Below are positions 26,162-35,172 of a DNA stretch of 64,000 bases, one piece after another; the stretch's first letter is position 1; every line of letters starts with the position of its first letter. The DNA comes from Fontivita pretiosa (GTDB lineage: Bacteria; Planctomycetota; Phycisphaerae; Tepidisphaerales; Tepidisphaeraceae). The position numbers and the translations under genes are program-made. Below the pieces are notes generated by a model. That model saw only the letters and a program-made list of their open reading frames with translations. It did not search any database and had not been told where the DNA came from. The stretch covers positions 1,550,001 through 1,614,000 of the forward strand of contig NZ_CP191258.1 of the NCBI RefSeq assembly GCF_050410795.1. Reading direction: 5' to 3'.

Positions 26162-27181
26162 TCAGAATGTCCAGCCGACCCCCAGCAGGTAGCGCAGGTC
26201 ATCATCGACAGCACCCGCCGCCGGTGTCGAATCGTGCTGCCACTCGAATTTGAACTCGGTGAAGAACGAGTCGGTAAGGCTCACGCGCATGCCCGCATCG
26301 GCAGTGATGATGAAGTCGGCGATATCCTCCACCGACGGCAGGTATTCGACGTTGTGGAAAAACGACACGTTCTGACGCAGTTGCTTGTCGAAATGGTACG
26401 CCAGACGCACCGACACGAAGTCGTTGCTGTCTCCGGTGTCATATTCCTCGTACACGTACGACAGACCCGCCTCGGTGTTGAAGTTCATCCGGGCCGATTC
26501 GATCCACTGGTAGCCTACGCCGATGCCCGGCGACAGCCGCCAGTCCAGGCCGGCGATGCGGTCGTGCTCAACCTTGGCCAGCCCATAGCCGTACAGCTTC
26601 TCATTGAAAAACCGGTCATACTTGCCCTGAGCAAACCAGTGGTCGGTGGTCGTGTTTTTCTCGCCGGTGTCCGGATCTTCCTGGCGGCCAAAGTTGTACC
26701 CGGCGCCCACCGTGAAACGGTCGTCGATGCTGTCAGTCTCCCGCCGCAGGCTCGCGTCGATCTTCACGCCCAGTTCTTCCGTGTTGGTGTTCCCGCGCGC
26801 GATCGCGCCATTCACCAAAATCGATCCAGTCCAGGCCGACTTCGGCGGGTTGATCTTGCGGATGCTCTCCAGGGGCAACGCCTGACCATCGGCCGATCTC
26901 ACCTGGCCCTGCTCCGCCGCCGCAATCGCCTGGTTGATCGTTCTGCCGTCGGCGGTTCGCAGCTCGACGGGCGTATCCGTCGAAAACGTCGCCACATCGT
27001 TCATGTCCACGCTGATCTCGCCCGCCACCGTCGATTTGATCTTCAGTTTTCCGCCATCCAGGGTTTGGATCTTGCCGGTGAGCTTGTCACCGTTCTTGAA
27101 AAGGACTTGATCCGCCCGCGCGCCGGTACTTGCGGCGCTGACGAAAGCAACGATGACGAGGCATAGCAGTGATGCGCGCAT
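26162..27181 (-). CDS. DUF481 (YdiY-like) outer-membrane protein
   Basis: 339 aa; GGGAAG lies upstream of ATG 27181. The signal peptide is RASLLCLVIVAFVSAASTGARA. The N-terminal soluble part has DQVLFKNGDKLTGKIQTLDGGKLKIKST. The rest alternates polar and aromatic residues in strands ending in aromatics (TVGAGYNFGR, YDRFFNEKLYGYGLAKVEHD, SPGIGVGYQWIES), with the DUF481 signature 'G.N.T...G..' (ARGNTNTEELGVKIDASLRRETD). It ends LLGVGWTF with the terminal Phe recognised for outer-membrane beta-barrels. Probably a salt- or stress-linked barrel protein. The adjacent mscL on the same strand fits an osmotic theme. Confidence 0.85.
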   Translation of the reverse strand: MRASLLCLVIVAFVSAASTGARADQVLFKNGDKLTGKIQTLDGGKLKIKSTVAGEISVDMNDVATFSTDTPVELRTADGRTINQAIAAAEQGQVRSADGQALPLESIRKINPPKSAWTGSILVNGAIARGNTNTEELGVKIDASLRRETDSIDDRFTVGAGYNFGRQEDPDTGEKNTTTDHWFAQGKYDRFFNEKLYGYGLAKVEHDRIAGLDWRLSPGIGVGYQWIESARMNFNTEAGLSYVYEEYDTGDSNDFVSVRLAYHFDKQLRQNVSFFHNVEYLPSVEDIADFIITADAGMRVSLTDSFFTEFKFEWQHDSTPAAGAVDDDLRYLLGVGWTF

Positions 27182-27265
27182 GGATCTTCCCGTATCGACA
27201 AAAACCTTCGATGAGGGTACGCCGAGGCATGACGCCGGCAAGAGCAAATCGTTGGCGATGATCGC

Positions 27266-27823
27266 TCAGCCGCCAGCCGCTTCGCGCGGCTCCCGCGTCT
27301 TGAGAATGTCGCGAATCTCCGTGAGCAACTGCACGTCCGCCGGCGGAGTCGCCGGCGCCGCTGCCGCGGCGGCCTGCTCGCGCTCGAACCGCCGCCGGGC
27401 CGTGTTCATCAGCTTGATCACCAAAAACACACAGAAGGCTACGACAATAAAGTTGATCACGATGGTGATGAAGTTGCCGTAAGCGATGACGGGCCCAAGC
27501 TGCCTGGCTTCCGCCAGCGGAAGTCTGCTGGCCGTGCTGAACAGGTCCATCGCCGATGCCATCACGCCCTGCTGCGTCGCCGGCTGAGTGGCCGCGATCG
27601 CAGCAGCCTTGGCGGCATTGGCGGCGTCGATCTTGTCCGACAGGGAGATATACAGGTTGCTGAAGTCCAGATTTCCGACAATCTTGCCAATCGGCGGCAT
27701 CAGGACATCCTCGACCATCGACTTGGTCACACTCCCGAAGGCGGCGCCGATGATCACGCCGACGGCCAGGTCCACCACATTGCCCTTCATCGCGAATTCC
27801 CGGAATTCCTTGAGCAGACCCAT
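27266..27823 (-). CDS. mscL: Large-conductance mechanosensitive channel MscL
   Basis: 185 aa; GGGAGG 8 bases before the ATG is a clear ribosome site. MscL opens under membrane tension to release solutes in hypo-osmotic shock. It has GLLKEFREFAMKGNVVDLAVGVIIGAAFGSVTKSMVEDVLMPPIG (TM1), YGNFITIVINFIVVAFCVFLVIKLMN (TM2) and the C-terminal helix LLTEIRDILKTRE. It is longer than the usual 130-150 aa. The extra length is an Ala/Gln-rich periplasmic loop insert (NAAKAAAIAATQPATQQG) between the helices. Confidence 0.95.
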   Translation of the reverse strand: MGLLKEFREFAMKGNVVDLAVGVIIGAAFGSVTKSMVEDVLMPPIGKIVGNLDFSNLYISLSDKIDAANAAKAAAIAATQPATQQGVMASAMDLFSTASRLPLAEARQLGPVIAYGNFITIVINFIVVAFCVFLVIKLMNTARRRFEREQAAAAAAPATPPADVQLLTEIRDILKTREPREAAGG

Positions 27824-27960
27824 GACCTGTGCCTCCCAGTATTTGAGGTGAGCGCCCCCAAGCGGCGCGCAACCCCCCTCAACAGGCCAGCAGGGTGCAG
27901 GATCAACCTGCACTCTGCGGGCGCCTTCAGCAGCTCGTCCGTCCTGTTCCGCGGCGGCGA

Positions 27961-28374
27961 CTATCGGGGCAGCACGCCGCCGGCCCCACCGGCAAGCTTC
28001 GCCGCCGCCAGCATCTTGCGTGCATCCTCGATCTTCGAGGCCCACTCCGCCGGCAGCCTGCCCTTCATCGCCTCCAGCTTGTTCAGCGTCTGCTCGGCCA
28101 GTTCGAGCTTGTTCTCCTTGATGTAGTTCGTGACCTGTTCGAGCAGAGTCTGCGCTTCGGCAGTGGCGGCAGCGCCCGCGGCCTGCTCGGCCGCCGGGGC
28201 GGTGGCAGCAGGGATGGCTGGGGCGGGTCCGGCCGGCGCCGCGGGCTCGGCCGATGTCGCCTGCGGCTGAGGAGGAGGCGGTGACGGCGCCTGCTCCTTC
28301 TTCTCGCATCCGCCCATCGCGATCGCCGCACTCATCACCAATCCCGTCAACCAAAAACCGCTTCCCATACGCAT
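27961..28374 (-). CDS. Small lipoprotein with Pro/Ala linker and helical C-terminus
   Basis: 137 aa. AGGAGG 6 bases before the ATG fixes the start. The signal is MRMGSGFWLTGLVMSAAIAMGGC with a lipobox-like MGGC. It is followed by an Ala/Pro-rich linker (PSPPPPQPQATSAEPAAPAGP) and a helical region (TLLEQVTNYIKENKLELAEQTLNKLEAMK) with a TPR-like rhythm. Membrane-anchored and extracytoplasmic. Role unknown. It is divergent from the LolA/TlpA fusion gene. Confidence 0.75.
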   Translation of the reverse strand: MRMGSGFWLTGLVMSAAIAMGGCEKKEQAPSPPPPQPQATSAEPAAPAGPAPAIPAATAPAAEQAAGAAATAEAQTLLEQVTNYIKENKLELAEQTLNKLEAMKGRLPAEWASKIEDARKMLAAAKLAGGAGGVLPR

Positions 28375-28633
28375 GGCTGCCTCCTGTGTTAAGCCACCTG
28401 CGTTCAATGCACGACCATCGCAACGACCATCCGCCAGATGATAACCGGACTGTGCAATCGGCAGCAAAGAGTTCTTGTCCCGCAACACCTTGCAGGCGCG
28501 CCGCTGTTCGGATTTTCCTAAACCCGCGCAGGCGGTTACAGTCCTATCATCCTGTTCCGCGGCTGTGCCGGACGGTCCGGCGGGCCGCCGAAGTGAAACG
28601 GCTGTACCCCAAACTCTCAGACTCAGGACGGAC

Positions 28634-29920
28634 ATGATGATCCTGTCACCTTCTTACACGTTTCTGCGCGCGTTGGCCGGATGTGCTGTGCTGCTCGGGC
28701 TTGTGGCCCGGGTGGCGGCGCAGGCCACGGAACCTGCGCCGGCGACCGCCCCCGCCACCGCGCCGGCCAAGCCCCACGTCACCCCCGCCGCCGACGCCAT
28801 TCTCGACGAGATTCGCCAGGCCTATGCCAGCCTCAACTCCCTGGAGATGGCCGGCGTGGTTACGCTGAATCTCGACGCCGCCGGACAGAAACGCAACGAC
28901 AAATCCAACTTTACCGCGTGGTTTCAGTCCCCCGACCGATTCCGTCATGAAATGAGCGACGACCTGCTGGTGGTTTCCAACGGGCAGAAGGCCTTTCTTT
29001 ACAAAAGCGATCTCAAAAAGTATCTGCCCGTGGATGCGCCAAAGGGACGGCAGCCGGTGGCCGATCTGCCGGCCATGATCGGCGTGCCCCTGGCCGAGCA
29101 GAACCGCTCGCTGCTGATGGCCATCACCCAGGATGCCGCCGACACCCTCACCTTGGGCGCCAGCCATGTCGAGCGCGGCCCGGACGTGACCCTCGATGGC
29201 ACAAGCTATGCATCATTGAACCTCAAGACCGATACCGAAAGCATCCGTCTGCTGATCGATCCCAAGACGCATCTGCTGCGGCAACTCTCGATCGACGTCA
29301 AGCAGAGCCTGATCGATCAGGGCGTGCCGCAGGTCAACGCCGCCGAAGTCACGATCGACTACACCAAGAGCCAGCCCAATGCGCAGGTGGCGCAGGTGAG
29401 TTTCGACTGGACGCCGCCGGCGGATGCGTCGGAGGTCAAGCCTCCGGCCCAGCGTGATCCGGCGCTTGCCGGAGCGGCAGAGAATCCCGAGGCGCTGGTG
29501 GGCAAGCCCGCGCCCGACTTTTCCCTCAAGGACATGGACGACAAGGACGTGAAGCTGTCGAGCAACAAGGGCAGCGTCGTCGTGCTGGATTTCTGGGCGA
29601 CGTGGTGCGGCCCCTGCCGTGAGGGACTGCCGCACCTGAACAAGCTGTACAACGAGCTTTCGCCCCAGGGGCTGAAGGTCTGGGCCGTCAATCTCCGCGA
29701 GCCGAAGGACAAGGCCGCCGGCTTCATGAAGCAGCAGAACCTCACCCTGCCGGTGCTGCTGGACAGTGAGGCGACGGTCGCGGATCTTTATCGCGTCAGC
29801 GGCATCCCGCAGACGGTGGTGATCGGCAAGGACGGAAACGTTAAAAAGGTGCTGGTCGGCTTCGGTCCCGGCAGCGACCAGCAGCTCCGCCAGGCCGTCA
29901 CCGCCGCCCTGGCGGAGTGA
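28634..29920 (+). CDS. LolA-like/TlpA thioredoxin fusion protein
   Basis: 428 aa. The signal peptide is RALAGCAVLLGLVARVAAQA. Residues about 50-260 resemble LolA/DUF2092 lipoprotein-carrier folds (ILDEIRQAYASLNSLEMAGVVTLNLDA, QSPDRFRHEMSDDLLVVSNGQKAFLYKSDLKKY). The C-terminal domain is TlpA-like thioredoxin (PAPDFSLKDMDDKDVKLSSNKGSVVVLDFWATWCGPCREGLPHL) with the WCGPC redox pair near residue 324 and a cis-Pro region (VSGIPQTVVIGKDG). Periplasmic thiol-disulfide protein; this domain pairing is common in planctomycetes. AGGA precedes the ATG. A 26-codon segment of its C-terminal domain has a homologous remnant at 34921-34999. Confidence 0.9.
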   Translation: MMILSPSYTFLRALAGCAVLLGLVARVAAQATEPAPATAPATAPAKPHVTPAADAILDEIRQAYASLNSLEMAGVVTLNLDAAGQKRNDKSNFTAWFQSPDRFRHEMSDDLLVVSNGQKAFLYKSDLKKYLPVDAPKGRQPVADLPAMIGVPLAEQNRSLLMAITQDAADTLTLGASHVERGPDVTLDGTSYASLNLKTDTESIRLLIDPKTHLLRQLSIDVKQSLIDQGVPQVNAAEVTIDYTKSQPNAQVAQVSFDWTPPADASEVKPPAQRDPALAGAAENPEALVGKPAPDFSLKDMDDKDVKLSSNKGSVVVLDFWATWCGPCREGLPHLNKLYNELSPQGLKVWAVNLREPKDKAAGFMKQQNLTLPVLLDSEATVADLYRVSGIPQTVVIGKDGNVKKVLVGFGPGSDQQLRQAVTAALAE

Positions 29921-29945
29921 CCGCCGCAAAGGCAGCGAACCGCGA

Positions 29946-30524
29946 TCAGCCGCGATTCGCAGCGCTGGCAGAATCCGCGCCGGTGCTCGATGGCTTGCCC
30001 AGATTGGCGGGGATGGGCGTGCCGCATTCCGGGCAGCGATCTTTGCTGGCGCGAAGGTCGTAGGCGCAGACCGGACATAATCCTCGTTCGATCCGACGCC
30101 GCCCGACATCGAGATGATACCGGCAGAACCGCAGCAACATCACTGAGGGATACGCGCCGAAAAGCAGGAGCAGTGCTCGGTAGAAAATGTGGAATTGCCA
30201 GTACCGCGGTCCATTGTAGTACCTGGAGAAATGAACCCCTGCTAAGCGCGATTCCTGCGTCTTCGCATATTTCTCATAATCATAGCTATCGGGCGGGGAA
30301 TGTCGGATGATCGAATCGAGCGGGCCGCTGAACATCAGACGCCCATAGCCGCTCCGCACCGCAAAATGTTCACGTCTGCCCAACGTGGGGAGACCCTCAC
30401 AAGTGCAAGTTGGATGCCAGATCCAGAATCCACCGGGGCGCCAAGAGAGCGGCCAAGCGATGCCGATCACAGAGCATGTCGCCAGTAACGAGATCAGAAC
30501 AGTGATACGCAATGGATTGCTCAT
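29946..30524 (-). CDS. Membrane protein with C-terminal planctomycete zinc ribbon
   Basis: 192 aa. An N-terminal helix (ITVLISLLATCSVIGIAWPL) and a central helix (FHIFYRALLLLFGAYPSVMLL) suggest two membrane passes. The C-terminal zinc ribbon RGLCPVCAYDLRASKDRCPECGTPIP is a form seen on many planctomycete membrane proteins. Function unknown. It converges on the tlpA-type gene, 25 bases away. Confidence 0.7.
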   Translation of the reverse strand: MSNPLRITVLISLLATCSVIGIAWPLSWRPGGFWIWHPTCTCEGLPTLGRREHFAVRSGYGRLMFSGPLDSIIRHSPPDSYDYEKYAKTQESRLAGVHFSRYYNGPRYWQFHIFYRALLLLFGAYPSVMLLRFCRYHLDVGRRRIERGLCPVCAYDLRASKDRCPECGTPIPANLGKPSSTGADSASAANRG

Positions 30525-30546
30525 GCCGGATCAGCGAAAGACGCCT

Positions 30547-30987
30547 TCAAGGCAACGGCGGGTGTTTGGCTCGGAGCTTCTGCATTAGGTCATCAGAGTT
30601 CGCGGCGAACGCCGCGTCGAAGATACAACGAACGATGTGTTCATCATCAGTATATTTGATTGGCGCGGATGCACTTGCTTCATTCTCGAATCGTACGGGA
30701 TACTTGTACCGATCGGTTCGCGTTGAGGTGATGTTGTCACTGAGTGCCGACACTAGGCGGGCGAAATCAAAAGTACCGGATCGCACCGAACGACCGTACG
30801 CGCCTCCACTGCCATATCCGTAGACCCCTGAGCCGTCGGGGCGAACTCGCACAAACCAAGCTCCGCTTTCTACCGTCAATAGTTCACATGGGGTCGGCTC
30901 TCCACAGCCAGCGGCAGGCGCGCTGGTGAGCGCCAGCGCAGCAGCAAGCACACACACCATGAACACGGCTGAAATAAACGTCTGCAT
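30547..30987 (-). CDS. Exported protein of unknown function
   Basis: 146 aa. ATG 30987 has GAGG at a good distance, and the frame is open further upstream without signal-like sequence. The signal peptide is TFISAVFMVCVLAAALALTSAPAAGC. The mature part (CELLTVESGAWFVRVRPDGSGVYGYGSGG...FDFARLVSALSDN) is not recognised. It follows the giant secreted protein on the same strand by 13 bases and may be in its transcript. Confidence 0.65.
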   Translation of the reverse strand: MQTFISAVFMVCVLAAALALTSAPAAGCGEPTPCELLTVESGAWFVRVRPDGSGVYGYGSGGAYGRSVRSGTFDFARLVSALSDNITSTRTDRYKYPVRFENEASASAPIKYTDDEHIVRCIFDAAFAANSDDLMQKLRAKHPPLP

Positions 30988-31000
30988 ACGACAACCTCGC

Positions 31001-34000
31001 TTACCGTCCATACATGATTGCATCATCCCGAAGATGGAATCTGACATCTTCGCCATCACCCGGCAGATTTCTGCGAATCAGGAAGGCATCCACCGATACT
31101 GCGGGCTCAGTTGCAGTGCCGTTTCTGTTCAAGTCTGCGCCCCAAACACGTTCGTCCTCAATCCGGTCGACGTCTTGGAAGATCCCCGCGATCGCGGCCT
31201 TCTCGAAACCGTCCGAGTCCAAGTACATTACGCCATAGGATGGGTCGAGGTACACGCTCCCGCCTTCCGGGTCTACTTGTATCTTGACGATGTGGTGTCG
31301 CTCGAAGTGCGACAGTGGATTTGCTTTGCCTTGCCCGGGGATCCCATTGACATCGTCGGAGACATCGGCGACGGTCCAATAATAACCCGGCGGACCCAAC
31401 ACACTCCTGTAGTAGAGGTTGATATAGCCGTAAGTTGGATTACCTGAGCGACCCCCTTCTGAACGGAAGTTCCAGTCTTGGATTAGGAGTCCAGTCGCAT
31501 CGCTTCGCTTCGGGACCACCTCAATCCATTCGGTGACCCCGTCAATCCCTTGGGCACGAAGCAAATCGATGTACAAGTGCACCCACGCACCGCATTGACC
31601 GTCACCATTGGCATCAGCGAGAAGCATCGCCGTGTGCGTATTCTGGGTCAGCCAGTCAGCGTAATAGGTCAGGCGCTTGCCATCGGCTCTGCGTACGTCA
31701 CGGTCCACGAATTCCCGCCACAGCTTTTCGGGAACCTCTGCCGCGTCGCCAACCCCCTTAGCGTTCTTCGTTCCAAGATGCACGACAGTGTGGAACAGCT
31801 TCTGCGGTGTGCTTGGAGCGAACTTTGGGTCACCGAGAAGCACGTAGACTTGATTCTTCGTCGTGCCGCCCGGACTCCACGTCTTGCCATCATCAAGCGA
31901 TATCTGCCATTCGATGACGAATGGGTCGAAGTGGTTGATGTAGTTCTCGAAGGCAGCGGAGGCGATGTCCATCACCGTCACCGTCGAACCGCTTATCACG
32001 ACCGAGCCGTCTTGGCCGTTTGGAGTGTCCGTGTCGCCATAGAATTGGTAAGCGTAGGTAGTATTGCCCCGTACGCGGACCCGGCCCGGAGGAGTAAAGC
32101 CGTCGGGAAGCTTGAACTTCGCCTCGACCGCCATGGCTCCGCCTCGGACGTACGCGACCGGGTACTTCCGATCTCCCGGGTCATCAGCGTCGCCATCTGG
32201 CGTCGCCGAGTTGTCCTTCCAGTGAGGTCCAAGGTACGTCCCCGTTCCGTCATCTCGTTCCACGGCTTTGAAATGATCCTGATTGTGAGCTCTATAGGTG
32301 ACTTCGGTCGGCGTGATCGTGGGAACCTGTCCCGCGTCGCCCAGCGCCATCGTCGCGATGGCGCCCCAGTGCGAGGCGCTGGCCAGCGCCACCACCGTGA
32401 TCGTCTCGTCGCCTTCCAGCAGATAGTCGGCCACGCCGGTCACGGGCACCTGGATCGGGCTGCCGCTGAGGTTCAGGCTCAGGCCCATCGGAATAGTATA
32501 GTCCACCCCGTACGTGGCGCTGCCGAACAGCAGCAGATCGACGGTGACCGGATTGTCGATCGACCCGCCGTTGACCGTGAAGGAGCCGGTGGTACCCTCC
32601 TGGGGAGAGCCCGGCGTGATCGACACCCACTCGACCTGTGGCGAGCTCGTTGGCAGCGTCGGCACGACCACGGTCTGGCGGATGGGCTCGGACTCGCGGA
32701 CGCCGCCCACCCCATCTCCAAACGTGTAGGCGCGCACCTCGATCTCGTAGGTTGTGGACTGCTGGGTCGATCCGCTCAGCCCCAAGCTGTACTGCGTCAG
32801 GCTTCCTTCGGGGATATACAGTCCACTGTCAAACGGTTCGGAGTCACGCCGGGTTCGGATCACGTAGCCGGCGTTGCCCGCGGACTTGTCCTGCCATGTG
32901 AGGTTGAAGGCGGTCTGGTTGAACCGCTGGATTTGAAGGTTCTCGGGGGGCAGCGGCGCGATGGCGGGCGCGGGCTCGGTCATCGTCTCCGATGTCAGGT
33001 TCAAGCCGCTGGTGCCGTCCGCGTCTTGCGCGATGACCACGAAGAAGTAGGTTTCGCCATCGACCAGTCCGCTGACGCGGTGGCTTCGGGCCGACCCCGG
33101 GAGCTCTGCAACCCGCTGGAATCCCGCGATCGAAGCCAGGAGCGGGGAACGACCGTACTTCAGGTAGCGTGCCCGATCGATCGCGTCGACGTAGAACTTG
33201 GCCGGGTCGGTCCAGGGGAACGTCCAACTCACGTCGATGCTCGTGGATGTGGCCGCGACGGCATGCACTTCGGTGGGGCTACGCACCGTGACGATGTTGC
33301 TCGGAGGAGTTACTCCGAAGGGGCCAAAGGCATAAAGGTGATAGCTCGCGATCGTAGTGGTGGGCAGACCACGGTCGAAGAACTGTGTTCGGTTAGGGCC
33401 GGCTTGATGCAACAGATCCCAGGTGCCCGACTCTCCGATGCGCCGGAAGATCCTGAAGCCCACCTCCCCCGCGGTCTTGTCAGTCCACTCCAAGGCGATC
33501 TCTTGCAGCGCCGTCCGCCGCGCGCTCAGTTCCGGGGCGAGATGGGCAAGCGGGTTCGGAGCCTGCGGTGCGGGCGCGATCGTAGGAGACGTTGGGGTGG
33601 AGGGCGCGGAGCGGGCGTTCGCATTCACTGCCGAAATACGGTAAACGTACGCCTCTCCCGCGCTGACTGAGTAGTCGATCCAGGAAGTCTGGTCAGCAAA
33701 CGCGGCGCCGACCTCCTGGAAAACCTGTCCACTGGCGCCGTCCCGTCGCTCAATGCTATACGCGATTTCCGCGTTGGTGGGATCTGTCCAAGTCAGCTCA
33801 ATCCCGCCCGTTGGCACCGCGGCGGCACTCACCCCCGTTGGCGGCGGCAGCACCGTCACCGCTCCGCGCTTGGGCGTGGTCACGATCGCCGTGCCCCAGC
33901 CGTCCACCGCCTTGACTCGATAGCTGTACCACGTGCCGTCGGGCAGGTTGCTATCATCGTGGCTCGTGCTGCCGGCGGGGAGCGTCGTCAGCACTTCATA

Positions 34001-34696
34001 GCTGCCACCCGCCTCGGCACGCTCCACTCGCCAGTACGCTTCGTTGGTCACGTTGTCGGTCCACGACAGCCGCATGACGTTGCCCAGCACCGGGTCCACC
34101 GGCAGCGCAAACACATAAAAGTCCGTCACCGCAGGCAGTCTGTTCACGAAGCTGTTGTCCAGGATGCTGTAGTCGCTGCCGTCGATCACGCCGTTGTAGT
34201 CCAGGTCCCCGCTGGACCACCCGGACAGGTGGTTGACAAAGCCGTTGTCCACGATCGCGTAGTCCGTGGCATCGACGACGCGGTTGCGATCGATGTCGCC
34301 GTTGAGAAACCAGAATCCTCCGTAATACGTGCCGGTCATCGTATCGCCGGAGCCATTGCTCACCGCGCCCGGCGGGATCTGAATCTCGTAGTTGCCGTTG
34401 CGCAGGATGCCGTAGCCGTCGTGGGCGTCGGGGAAGCTGAGCATCGTCATGCTGCCCGCGGTCCCCTCGTACTGCACCGGCTCGACCAGGTCCGTGTCCT
34501 GACTGTACACGTGCAGCAGCGAGGCGTTCACGCTCACGGGCTGGTTCCACGTGATCAGCAACCGGTGTGGCCGCTGGTCGTAGTCCAGTTCCACATCCGT
34601 GACGACCGGCGAGCTGAGAAAGACCCTGGCTTCACACGGCTCACAGCGCGCTACCCCCCCCCCGAGGCTGCGCTTGATCAGCCGCCAAACGCCCAA
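31001..34696 (-). CDS. Giant secreted protein: dockerin-like pair, fibronectin III repeats, Calx-beta-like domain, transglutaminase-like C-terminus
   Basis: About 1231 aa in frame from a TTG at 34696. The likely authentic start is ATG 34739 (AGGACAGGG just upstream), which is out of frame because of a run of ten G (34654-34663 on the + strand as C). EARVFLSS after the tract resembles an LEPR/LEARxLLS signal. Then come a dockerin-like pair (GDIDRNRVVDATDYAIVDNGF, GDLDYNGVIDGSDYSILDNSF), several fibronectin III domains (LSWTDNVTNEAYWRVERA, LTWTDPTNAEIAYSIERR, LTWQDKSAGNAGYVIRTR), a Calx-beta-like stretch (GVDYTIPMG...VADYLLEGDETI) and a C-terminal GDGQCGAWVHLYIDLLRAQGI with later HHIV and DPSYG. 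The last three give a Cys-His-Asp set as in transglutaminase-like proteases. Confidence 0.72.
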   Translation of the reverse strand: MGVWRLIKRSLGGGVARCEPCEARVFLSSPVVTDVELDYDQRPHRLLITWNQPVSVNASLLHVYSQDTDLVEPVQYEGTAGSMTMLSFPDAHDGYGILRNGNYEIQIPPGAVSNGSGDTMTGTYYGGFWFLNGDIDRNRVVDATDYAIVDNGFVNHLSGWSSGDLDYNGVIDGSDYSILDNSFVNRLPAVTDFYVFALPVDPVLGNVMRLSWTDNVTNEAYWRVERAEAGGSYEVLTTLPAGSTSHDDSNLPDGTWYSYRVKAVDGWGTAIVTTPKRGAVTVLPPPTGVSAAAVPTGGIELTWTDPTNAEIAYSIERRDGASGQVFQEVGAAFADQTSWIDYSVSAGEAYVYRISAVNANARSAPSTPTSPTIAPAPQAPNPLAHLAPELSARRTALQEIALEWTDKTAGEVGFRIFRRIGESGTWDLLHQAGPNRTQFFDRGLPTTTIASYHLYAFGPFGVTPPSNIVTVRSPTEVHAVAATSTSIDVSWTFPWTDPAKFYVDAIDRARYLKYGRSPLLASIAGFQRVAELPGSARSHRVSGLVDGETYFFVVIAQDADGTSGLNLTSETMTEPAPAIAPLPPENLQIQRFNQTAFNLTWQDKSAGNAGYVIRTRRDSEPFDSGLYIPEGSLTQYSLGLSGSTQQSTTYEIEVRAYTFGDGVGGVRESEPIRQTVVVPTLPTSSPQVEWVSITPGSPQEGTTGSFTVNGGSIDNPVTVDLLLFGSATYGVDYTIPMGLSLNLSGSPIQVPVTGVADYLLEGDETITVVALASASHWGAIATMALGDAGQVPTITPTEVTYRAHNQDHFKAVERDDGTGTYLGPHWKDNSATPDGDADDPGDRKYPVAYVRGGAMAVEAKFKLPDGFTPPGRVRVRGNTTYAYQFYGDTDTPNGQDGSVVISGSTVTVMDIASAAFENYINHFDPFVIEWQISLDDGKTWSPGGTTKNQVYVLLGDPKFAPSTPQKLFHTVVHLGTKNAKGVGDAAEVPEKLWREFVDRDVRRADGKRLTYYADWLTQNTHTAMLLADANGDGQCGAWVHLYIDLLRAQGIDGVTEWIEVVPKRSDATGLLIQDWNFRSEGGRSGNPTYGYINLYYRSVLGPPGYYWTVADVSDDVNGIPGQGKANPLSHFERHHIVKIQVDPEGGSVYLDPSYGVMYLDSDGFEKAAIAGIFQDVDRIEDERVWGADLNRNGTATEPAVSVDAFLIRRNLPGDGEDVRFHLRDDAIMYGR

Positions 34697-34920
34697 CGAG
34701 CCGATTCCACAACGCCGACAGAAGCGATCGAGGTTGCATGACCCTGTCCTGTTGGTTCCCCCTGCTCGAATCGTCCCTTCCCAATTCGTCTGAGGATGCG
34801 AACAATGCACGCAACTACCATGCGGCAAAAGCACAGTCAAAGAAATTCCGGGAAAAATCGCACGACTCAATCGGATCCAGGGCTTGAGGGTCCTGGCCGC
34901 CAATGTTCGCCAGCCCAGCC

Positions 34921-34999
34921 CACCCTGCCGGTGCTGCTGGACAGCGAGGCGACCGTCGCGGATCTTTATCGCGTCAGCGGGATTCCGCAGACGGTGGTA
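34921..34999 (+). pseudogene. Fragment of a TlpA-like thioredoxin gene
   Basis: 79 bases match 29743-29821 of the LolA/TlpA gene with five differences. Both encode the same 26 residues, from TLPVLLDSEATVADLYRV to SGIPQTVV, and every difference is at a third codon position and silent. Homology stops sharply on both sides. The pattern indicates a relic of a second, once-functional tlpA-like gene rather than a recent copy of the first. Confidence 0.85.
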
Positions 35000-35095
35000 A
35001 ACGGATCGCGAGCTGCGGCGATTTGGCCGCGGCCGAGCCGAGCGGATCAGGAGGATTGCTTTGTCTCGGAGGTTATCGTTCGGGCTGCCTTCCCC

Positions 35096-35172
35096 AAACA
35101 AAGACTCCCGACCCCTTTGTTCATCAAACAAAGACTCCCGACCCCTTTTTTCATGCGACCCCTTTTTTCATG
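35096..35172. repeat. Tandem 30-base repeats sharing the palindrome core
   Basis: Two direct 30-base copies (35096-35125 and 35126-35155) share AAACAAAGACTCCCGACCCC and differ at a few 3' bases (TTTGTTCATC against TTTTTTCATG). A 17-base partial copy follows at 35156-35172, and a looser one (TTCCGACCCGTTTTTCATG) ends at 35219. AAAGACTCCCGACCCC is also one arm of the palindrome at 23570-24693. The last copies run into the start codon of the BNR gene. Confidence 0.85.

Noticed and set aside
31550..33670. 706-aa plus-strand reading frame opposite the giant secreted protein
   Set aside because: No ribosome site or motif; opposite strand shows domain order and repeats.
35096..35172. CRISPR array
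   Set aside because: The 30-base units are directly adjacent with no spacers and no cas genes.
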